9,474 bases of DNA, taken from contig JBCDBH010000232.1 of the NCBI GenBank assembly GCA_039184055.1, positions 1 through 9,474 on the forward strand, in the 5' to 3' direction. The stretch comes from JBCDBH01 sp039184055. Its GTDB lineage: Bacteria; Acidobacteriota; Thermoanaerobaculia; Multivoradales; J023. Of the stretch, positions 4,395-9,474 are shown one piece after another (within the stretch, counting starts at the first letter, position 1; the number at the start of each line of letters is the position of its first letter). The translations under genes were made by a program, and so were the position numbers. The notes under the pieces were generated by a model that was not told the origin of the DNA, ran no database searches, and saw nothing but the letters and a program-made list of their open reading frames with translations.

Positions 4395-7094
4395 ATGAAA
4401 AATAGCTTCGGCACCAGGCGTACCCTCGAGGTCGGTGGTCAGAAGATCGATATCGCCAGCCTTCCGGCGCTCGCCGCGCAAGGTTGGAACATTGAACGTC
4501 TACCCTTCGCGACGCGAATTCTGCTCGAAAATCTCCTCCGACGTGAGGACGATGGCGCGGTGCCCGCGGCGGATATCGAAGCGGTGGCGACCTGGGATCC
4601 CGCGGCGAAACCCGCCACGGAGATCGCCTTCATGCCGGCTCGGGTCCTGTTGCAGGATTTCACCGGTGTTCCGGCGGTCGTCGACCTCGCCGCGATGCGT
4701 CAGGCAATGGTCGACCTCGGTGGCGAGGCCGACAAGATCAACCCGCTACTTCCAGTCGATTTGGTGATCGACCATTCGGTTCAGGTCGACGCCTACGGTC
4801 GCGCCGCCGCGCTCTTCATCAACACCGAGCGTGAGTACGAGCGCAACGGTGAGCGCTATCAATTTCTCCGCTGGGGTCAGACCGCGTTCGAGAACTTTCG
4901 CGTCGTACCCCCCGAGACCGGGATCGTTCACCAGGTCAACCTCGAGTACCTCGGTCGCGTCGTGATGACCGACGGCACCTTCGCGTATCCGGACACGCTG
5001 GTCGGTACCGATTCCCACACCACGATGATCAACGGTCTCGGCGTTCTCGGCTGGGGCGTCGGCGGTATCGAAGCCGAGGCGGCCATGCTCGGTCAGGCGA
5101 TCTCGATGCTGATTCCGCAGGTCGTCGGTGTGCGTTTGACCGGTGCGTTGCCCGAGGGCGCGACCGCCACCGACCTCGTGTTGCGCGCCACCGAGATGTT
5201 GCGTCAGCACGGGGTGGTCGGCAAATTCGTCGAGTTCTTCGGCTCGGGTCTCGCCTCGCTGCCGCTCGCCGATCGCGCGACCATCGCCAACATGGCCCCG
5301 GAATACGGTGCCACCTGTGGCATCTTCCCGGTCGACAACGTGACCCTCGACTACCTGCGATTCACCAACCGCGACGCCGACCTCATCACCATGGTCGAGG
5401 CGTATATGAAAGAGCAGGGGCTCTTCCACACCGCGGCCAGCCCCGAGGCGGAGTACAGCGATCTGCTCGAGCTCGACCTCGGGACCATCGAGCCGAGTCT
5501 CGCCGGTCCGCTGCTGCCGCAACACCGCGTGCCGCTCTCCACCCTGCACCAGAACTTCGCCGAATATCTGCCGAAGCTCCTCCCGCCGAGCAAGCAGCGT
5601 GACGATTCCGGCGGCGGTGTCGCGGTGATGGAGCGCACCGCGGTGGAGGTGAAGCGCGAAACCACCACCTTCGAGCTCGATCACGGCTCGGTGGTGATCG
5701 CCGCCATCACCAGCTGCACCAACACCTCGAACCCGTCGGTCATGGTCGCCGCCGGTTTGCTGGCGCGCAAGGCGGTGGAAAAAGGTCTCACCACCAAGCC
5801 GTGGGTCAAGACCAGCCTGGCGCCGGGCTCGAAGGTCGTGACCCGGTATCTCGATGAAGCGGGTCTCACGGCGGATCTCGAAGCGCTCGGCTTTCATACC
5901 GTCGGCTATGGCTGCACCACGTGTATCGGCAATAGCGGTCCGCTCGACGAGGACATCACCGGCGCCATTCACGAAGGCGGTTTGGTGGTCGGGTCGGTGC
6001 TGTCGGGGAATCGCAACTTCGCCGGTCGCGTCAACCCCGATACGCGCGCCAACTACCTGGCCTCGCCACCGCTCGTCGTCGCCTACGCGCTCGCCGGTCG
6101 GATCGATTTCGACGTGCGGGCGGAGCCGCTCGGCGAGGACTCGAACGGTGATCCCGTCTTTCTCCGCGATATCTGGCCGAGCGGTGAGGAAATCGCCACG
6201 GTGGTCGGCTCGTCGCTTCAAGCCGCGATGTTCGCCGACGAATACGCCGATGTCTTCACCGGTGACGATCGCTGGCGTGCGTTGCCGGTGCCCGAGGGCG
6301 CGACCTTCGCCTGGGCCGACGACTCGACCTACGTGCGCAACCCGCCCTATTTCGAGGGTATGGGCAAGACACCTGAGTCGACCACCGATATCGCTGGCGC
6401 TCGCGTGCTCGCGCTGGTCGGCGATTCGGTGACGACGGATCACATTTCTCCGGCGGGCGCGATCAAACGGGACAGCCCCGCGGGTCGCTATCTCATGGAG
6501 CACGGTGTCGAGCCGCGTGATTTCAACTCCTACGGCTCACGCCGTGGCAACCACGAAATCATGATGCGTGGCACCTTCGCCAACGTGCGCTTGCGCAACA
6601 AATTGGTGCCGCATATCGAGGGTGGCTACACCCGGCACATGCCCTCGGGCGACGAAATGTCGATCTACGATGCCGCGATGCGCTACCAAGAGGAAGGCAC
6701 GCAGCTGATCGTCATCGCCGGCAAGCAGTATGGAACCGGCTCCTCACGCGACTGGGCCGCCAAAGGGCCTCGCCTCCAGGGCGTGGTCGCGGTGCTCGCC
6801 GAGAGCTACGAGCGGATCCATCGCAGCAACCTGGTGGGCATGGGCATTCTGCCGCTCGAGCTTCCGGATTCCGCCGACAGCCTCGGGATCGACGGTTCCG
6901 AAGTGTGGCGCATCAGCGGAATCGCCGATCTCGTCGAGAGCTTCCGCGCTGGCGCGACCGTCGCGGTTCACGGTCAGCGTGACGACGGCACCACCGTGAG
7001 CTTCGATGCGCGCGTGCGTATCGATACCCCTCAGGAAGCGGCCTATTTCCGTCACGGCGGCATTCTGCAATACGTCCTGCGCCAGCTCGTCTGA
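4395..7094 (+). CDS. acnA: Aconitate hydratase AcnA
   Basis: 899-residue aconitase of the AcnA/IRP type, the usual length for the family. It interconverts citrate and isocitrate through cis-aconitate in the cytoplasmic TCA (and glyoxylate) cycle using a [4Fe-4S] cluster. Visible signatures, numbered from the ATG at 4395: VLLQDFTGVPAVVDLA at 84-99, DHSVQVD at 126-132, TLVGTDSHTTMINGLGVLGWGVGGIEAE at about 201-228, cluster ligand Cys441 in TSCTNTSNPSVM, and Cys507 and Cys510 in YGCTTCIGNSG. The C-terminal swivel domain has GDSVTTDHISPAGAI at 676-690, FNSYGSRRGNHEIM at 710-723 and YGTGSSRDWAAKGP at 779-792. All cluster ligands and the main substrate-binding motifs are present, so an active enzyme is expected. 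The start 15 bp downstream of the first ATG is chosen because of GGAGG 8 nt before it. It follows cutA by 48 bp with no evident terminator between them. AcnB is excluded by domain order. Confidence 0.98.
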   Translation: MKNSFGTRRTLEVGGQKIDIASLPALAAQGWNIERLPFATRILLENLLRREDDGAVPAADIEAVATWDPAAKPATEIAFMPARVLLQDFTGVPAVVDLAAMRQAMVDLGGEADKINPLLPVDLVIDHSVQVDAYGRAAALFINTEREYERNGERYQFLRWGQTAFENFRVVPPETGIVHQVNLEYLGRVVMTDGTFAYPDTLVGTDSHTTMINGLGVLGWGVGGIEAEAAMLGQAISMLIPQVVGVRLTGALPEGATATDLVLRATEMLRQHGVVGKFVEFFGSGLASLPLADRATIANMAPEYGATCGIFPVDNVTLDYLRFTNRDADLITMVEAYMKEQGLFHTAASPEAEYSDLLELDLGTIEPSLAGPLLPQHRVPLSTLHQNFAEYLPKLLPPSKQRDDSGGGVAVMERTAVEVKRETTTFELDHGSVVIAAITSCTNTSNPSVMVAAGLLARKAVEKGLTTKPWVKTSLAPGSKVVTRYLDEAGLTADLEALGFHTVGYGCTTCIGNSGPLDEDITGAIHEGGLVVGSVLSGNRNFAGRVNPDTRANYLASPPLVVAYALAGRIDFDVRAEPLGEDSNGDPVFLRDIWPSGEEIATVVGSSLQAAMFADEYADVFTGDDRWRALPVPEGATFAWADDSTYVRNPPYFEGMGKTPESTTDIAGARVLALVGDSVTTDHISPAGAIKRDSPAGRYLMEHGVEPRDFNSYGSRRGNHEIMMRGTFANVRLRNKLVPHIEGGYTRHMPSGDEMSIYDAAMRYQEEGTQLIVIAGKQYGTGSSRDWAAKGPRLQGVVAVLAESYERIHRSNLVGMGILPLELPDSADSLGIDGSEVWRISGIADLVESFRAGATVAVHGQRDDGTTVSFDARVRIDTPQEAAYFRHGGILQYVLRQLV

Positions 7095-7103
7095 GCCTTC
7101 CGA

Positions 7104-7145
7104 ACGCGGTACGGCGGTCGCGACAAAAAAAGCCCCGTACCGCGT
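7104..7145 (+). terminator. Perfect 11-bp hairpin just after acnA (3'-end hairpin or leader element)
   Basis: ACGCGGTACGG at 7104-7114 is the exact reverse complement of CCGTACCGCGT at 7135-7145, with a 20-nt loop that contains seven A residues. It starts 9 bp after the acnA stop. No T-tract follows on the plus strand, so it is not a classic intrinsic terminator. It may protect the acnA mRNA 3' end, help Rho-dependent ending, or act in the queD leader. It shares bases 7135-7141 with the minus-strand terminator hairpin, so the two folds exclude each other. Confidence 0.45.
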
Positions 7146-7163
7146 GAAGGATTCGGCACGGGG
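7125..7163 (-). terminator. Intrinsic terminator reading on the minus strand
   Basis: On the minus strand CCCCGUGCC (7163-7155) pairs with GGUACGGGG (7141-7133) in nine pairs including one G-U, with a 13-nt loop, then C and seven U residues (complement of A at 7125-7131). This is a textbook intrinsic terminator. On the plus strand the wobble becomes an A-C mismatch and no U-tract follows, so the signal is directional. The nearest minus-strand gene upstream of it is the glycosyltransferase ending at 7625, about 460 bp away across queD. Confidence 0.7.
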
Positions 7164-7229
7164 GGAGGAGAGGGAGTGAAGGTGTGGCGTCGATCGCCAG
7201 CCTTCTCGCCCTACAACGACCGCCGTCGC

Positions 7230-7242
7230 CGGGAGATTCCCG
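7230..7242 (+). promoter_or_regulatory. queD ribosome binding site enclosed in a small hairpin
   Basis: CGGGA (7230-7234), loop GAT, TCCCG (7238-7242) form a perfect 5-bp hairpin that ends directly before the ATG at 7243. The likely Shine-Dalgarno GGGAG (7231-7235, 7 nt before the ATG) lies in its 5' arm, so folding could limit queD translation. The stem is short and could be chance. Confidence 0.45.
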
Positions 7243-7620
7243 ATGCCATTTCAGGTAGTCAAAGAGTACGAAATCGCCGCGGCGCACTATCTGCCCGATC
7301 ATCCGAGCAAGTGTCGTCACGTGCACGGGCACAACTACAAAATACGTTTGACCCTAGGCGCCGAGCGGCTCGATGAGCACGGCATGGTGCTCGATTTCGG
7401 CGTGCTCAAAGGCATGCTCGACGATCTGCTCGGCCCGCTCGATCATCAGGTGATCAACGATCATCCACCTTTCGACGCGCTCGCGCCGACCGCCGAGCAC
7501 CTCGCCGAATGGGTGGGTCGCGAGATCGGTCGTCGTCTCGAGAACGATCACGATCGAGTCTCCGTGGCGCGTGTCGAGGTGTGGGAAACCGATCGCTCGG
7601 CCGCCGTCTGGTTGCCCTGA
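7243..7620 (+). CDS. queD: 6-carboxy-5,6,7,8-tetrahydropterin synthase QueD
   Basis: 125-residue protein of the PTPS/QueD family, normal length for bacterial QueD. The enzyme converts 7,8-dihydroneopterin triphosphate to 6-carboxytetrahydropterin, the second step toward preQ0, archaeosine and queuosine, in the cytoplasm. Visible residues: zinc ligands His15 (AAAHYLP), His28 and His30 in CRHVHGHNY; catalytic Cys24 in HPSKCR; MVLDFGVLK at 48-56; LDHQVIND at 66-73; PTAEHLAEW at 82-90; and pterin-binding Glu115 in VWETD. The Cys-Arg spacing before HxHGH-like motif is typical of QueD rather than of eukaryotic PTPS. The ATG at 7243 is supported by the MPFQVVKEYEIAAAH beginning and GGGAG 7 nt upstream. 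It follows acnA at 148 bp and converges on the next gene with only 4 bp between stop codons. No other queuosine gene is in the window. A PTPS-like paralogue with another pterin substrate is possible but less likely. Confidence 0.93.
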   Translation: MPFQVVKEYEIAAAHYLPDHPSKCRHVHGHNYKIRLTLGAERLDEHGMVLDFGVLKGMLDDLLGPLDHQVINDHPPFDALAPTAEHLAEWVGREIGRRLENDHDRVSVARVEVWETDRSAAVWLP

Positions 7621-7624
7621 AGTC

Positions 7625-9474
7625 CTACCGTTTCGGTGTGCGGCGGTCCGCTTCGATTCGCGCCGCCAGGTCCGGCGAGGAAGAGAGGCTGGCGGCGCGT
7701 TCGAGCAGCGCGTCGGCACGCCGGTGGTGACCGTAGGCGCGGAAGACCAGCGCCGTGTTGTACACCACCTCGGCGCGATCCGGATGCTGCGCCAGCCAAT
7801 CCTCGAAAAGCCCGAGGATTTCTTCTTCCCAGCCGATCCTCTGTTGATGGAGCGCCATCGCGCGTCGATACGAGTCGACCCCCGCGTCCGTGGCGCCGAG
7901 CGCGCCGAGCACGGCGGCTTGTTCGAACCAAACCTCGCGCATGTCGGGAACTCGCCGGGTGACAAAGGCATAGGCGGAGGCGGCTTCACGATACCGCCGG
8001 TGGATGAGCAGCGCGCGTCCGATCAACCATTGCGCGTCGATCGCGCTCCAATAACGCATCAGGCTGTCGACATGGGTCGTATCGTCGGTGAGCGCGACCA
8101 GCTCGGCGAGCACGAAAGGATCGCCCGGGTGGTGGTCGAGCGCGTCTTCGAGCAGCGTGACGGCGGTTGCCCGATCACCGCCAAAGGCGTGGATGCGGGC
8201 CAGATAGAGCGCCGGTACCGAAGCTCGACGACCGCCGCGATAGAACTGGGCTTCGCTTTCGATCACGGCCTCGAGCCGTGCCGCGGCCTGCTCGTGTCGA
8301 CCCGCTTCGAGCTCGGCGAGGGCAAGGTCGAACGTGACGCTCGGACTGTCGCCCCGCGCTTCGACCGCGGCCACCCGCGCGTCGAGAAAGCGCTGCTCGC
8401 TTTGGTCGATACCCGGTGGCCACGTCGAGCTGGTGGCGAAGTTGCGCGCCGCGGCCCAGGTCAAATCGTCCGAGCTCCGCGGGTCGTCGTCGGCGAGGTT
8501 GATGAAGCGATCGAAAATCTCGACGAATGCACGACGTTTTTCGGACTCGTCACGCATGATCTCGCTCGGCACGAGGAGCGCGAGCGCGACCAGCGCCACG
8601 GCGGCGATCGCGATCATCCGGCGCGCGCCGCGCACATGTGCAATCGCGCGCAGGCCGTACGCCGCGAAGAGGATCAAGATCGGCAGCAGGACGATTCGCT
8701 GGCGCGCCGAGACGTAAAACACCAGCATCACGCCGAGCTGCGCGCCGAGCAGCGCGTAGAAGATCAAGAGCTCACGCCAGCGGTGCGCGCACACGATCGT
8801 GCCGAGGAGCGCGAAGCTCGACAAGAGAGCGAAGGGAAACGGCGGCCACTTCATCCGTGGATCGTGAATCCACGCGCTGGCGATGTCGTGCCAGCGATAT
8901 TCGTGCAGCGCCATGGTCATCTTCACGCGTAGACGTTCGAGAGCGTGCCCGGGGTGATCGCGAAGAAAGTGCATCGCCCGGCTCGACCAATAGGCGTTGA
9001 CCTCTTTGATCGTGAGATCGCTACCAACCGAGGCGCGGGCGATCGTCCGGTAGTAGACGTGCGCGGCGTCCGGCAGATCGTCATCGTTCTGACTGGCTTC
9101 GAGAACACTCGGCGGGTAGACCGCGCTGGTACCCCACGAGACCGGGTTGTTGCCCTCGAAAAACACCGTTCCCGGATTCATCGCCGGAGTTCCGAGCTGA
9201 CCCGACGCGGTCCACCCCCAGGCCTGCAGAGCCACGACCGCGACCAGGATCGGCGCGACGAATACCGCCGCCGCGTGACGCCAGGTGCGCGCCCGGCGTG
9301 GCGCCAGGACGTACGCCACGGGTACCAGCAAGAACACCGGTAGCACCGTCGCCCGCGTCATGATCGCCAGCGCGGCGGCGATACCCGCCAAGAGGCTGCG
9401 GCGCCAGCTGGTGGCGTCGAGACAGACCAGCACGGTCAGGACCAGGGTGAGCAGGAGCAGCTCGGGCTCGAGCA
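7625..9474 (-). CDS. GT39-type membrane glycosyltransferase with C-terminal TPR-like region, 5' end missing
   Basis: The frame is open from the right window edge to TAG at 7625-7627, showing about 615 residues. The visible N-terminus (LEPELLLLTLVLT, then LVCLDAT) continues without a stop through the GTG at 9431-9433, so the true start lies outside. Counting from that GTG, hydrophobic helices lie near residues 13-43, 53-73, 199-216, 222-241, 247-267 and 273-289. Features such as LEPELLLL, GIAAALAIMTRATVLPVFLL, a loop ending HFLRDHPGHALERLRVKM (154-171) and SARQRIVLLPILILFAAYGL (242-261) fit GT39 (ArnT/PMT-like) transferases, which move sugars from polyprenyl-phosphate donors to lipids or proteins on the outer face of the membrane. 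The catalytic first loop is not in the window. Residues about 330-600 are alpha-helical, with repeated Ala/Leu/Tyr patterns such as ALYLARIHAFGGDRATAVTLLEDAL and VVYNTALVFRAYGHHRRADALLERA, which look like TPR repeats. The gene converges on queD with a 4-bp gap. Confidence 0.72.
   Translation of the reverse strand, partial: LEPELLLLTLVLTVLVCLDATSWRRSLLAGIAAALAIMTRATVLPVFLLVPVAYVLAPRRARTWRHAAAVFVAPILVAVVALQAWGWTASGQLGTPAMNPGTVFFEGNNPVSWGTSAVYPPSVLEASQNDDDLPDAAHVYYRTIARASVGSDLTIKEVNAYWSSRAMHFLRDHPGHALERLRVKMTMALHEYRWHDIASAWIHDPRMKWPPFPFALLSSFALLGTIVCAHRWRELLIFYALLGAQLGVMLVFYVSARQRIVLLPILILFAAYGLRAIAHVRGARRMIAIAAVALVALALLVPSEIMRDESEKRRAFVEIFDRFINLADDDPRSSDDLTWAAARNFATSSTWPPGIDQSEQRFLDARVAAVEARGDSPSVTFDLALAELEAGRHEQAAARLEAVIESEAQFYRGGRRASVPALYLARIHAFGGDRATAVTLLEDALDHHPGDPFVLAELVALTDDTTHVDSLMRYWSAIDAQWLIGRALLIHRRYREAASAYAFVTRRVPDMREVWFEQAAVLGALGATDAGVDSYRRAMALHQQRIGWEEEILGLFEDWLAQHPDRAEVVYNTALVFRAYGHHRRADALLERAASLSSSPDLAARIEADRRTPKR

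Noticed and set aside
4746..6503. 585-codon open frame on the minus strand opposite acnA
   Set aside because: It lies wholly inside a clear AcnA gene, has low-complexity Arg/His/Gly-rich composition with no recognisable domain, and is expected from the GC-biased third positions of the real gene.
7095..7242. preQ1 riboswitch upstream of queD
   Set aside because: An A-tract follows a GC-rich region, but no preQ1-I or preQ1-II core (the conserved hairpin and pseudoknot order) could be recognised; the A-tract is better explained as the complement of a minus-strand terminator T-tract.
7801..7830. Plus-strand hairpin TCCTCG/CGAGGA followed by a pyrimidine-rich run, as a possible queD terminator
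   Set aside because: Only 6 bp, the run is interrupted by C residues, and it lies inside coding sequence (GLFEDW region) 180 bp past queD; too weak to call.
7571..8932. 453-codon open frame on the plus strand opposite the glycosyltransferase/TPR gene
   Set aside because: Arg-rich translation without motifs, no ribosome site, overlaps both queD and the opposite gene; a shadow of high-GC coding sequence.

Overview
The window is GC-rich (about 60-65% by eye) bacterial chromosome, densely coded on both strands. The largest gap between genes is about 148 bp, and there is no RNA gene, insertion sequence, prophage or CRISPR array. Bactofilin, signal peptidase I with an inner-membrane anchor, AcnA, CutA, QueD and a GT39-type membrane glycosyltransferase suggest a Gram-negative, probably one of the former deltaproteobacteria (Myxococcota or Desulfobacterota-like) or a relative such as Acidobacteriota. 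That placement is a weak inference from gene content.

Layout. (1) 1-192, plus strand: the C-terminal end of a bactofilin, cut by the window edge. (2) 232-3836, minus strand: a compact four-gene cluster that reads, in transcription order, signal peptidase I (3051-3836), a second diverged signal peptidase I (2425-3081), a small one-helix membrane protein resembling DUF4845 (2018-2383), and a five-helix membrane protein with an alkaline-phosphatase-superfamily periplasmic domain (232-1959). A hairpin followed by a T-tract at 181-229 can end this transcript; its T-tract lies inside the last codons of the convergent bactofilin gene. (3) 3924-7094, plus strand: cutA then acnA, 48 bp apart, divergent from the signal peptidase cluster across an 87-bp shared region. 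(4) 7095-7242: a leader with two mutually exclusive hairpins, one being a good minus-strand intrinsic terminator. (5) 7243-7620, plus strand: queD. (6) 7625-9474, minus strand: a membrane glycosyltransferase of GT39 type with a C-terminal TPR-like region, running off the right edge.

How the genes relate. The minus-strand cluster looks like a protein-export and envelope unit: two leader peptidases, a small membrane protein of a kind found beside lepB in Gammaproteobacteria, and an envelope phosphodiesterase-fold protein. AcnA (TCA cycle), CutA (small trimeric protein linked to metal tolerance) and QueD (queuosine precursor synthesis) are housekeeping genes with no obvious common pathway.

Most unusual points. 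First, the phosphodiesterase-fold protein appears to have lost essentially all of the expected metal ligands while its reading frame stays intact, so it is probably a pseudoenzyme. Second, the 3' ends of queD and the glycosyltransferase gene are only 4 bp apart, and the nearest good minus-strand terminator lies beyond the far end of queD, which predicts an antisense RNA across all of queD. Third, cutA, and perhaps the divergent lepB, may be translated from leaderless mRNAs.
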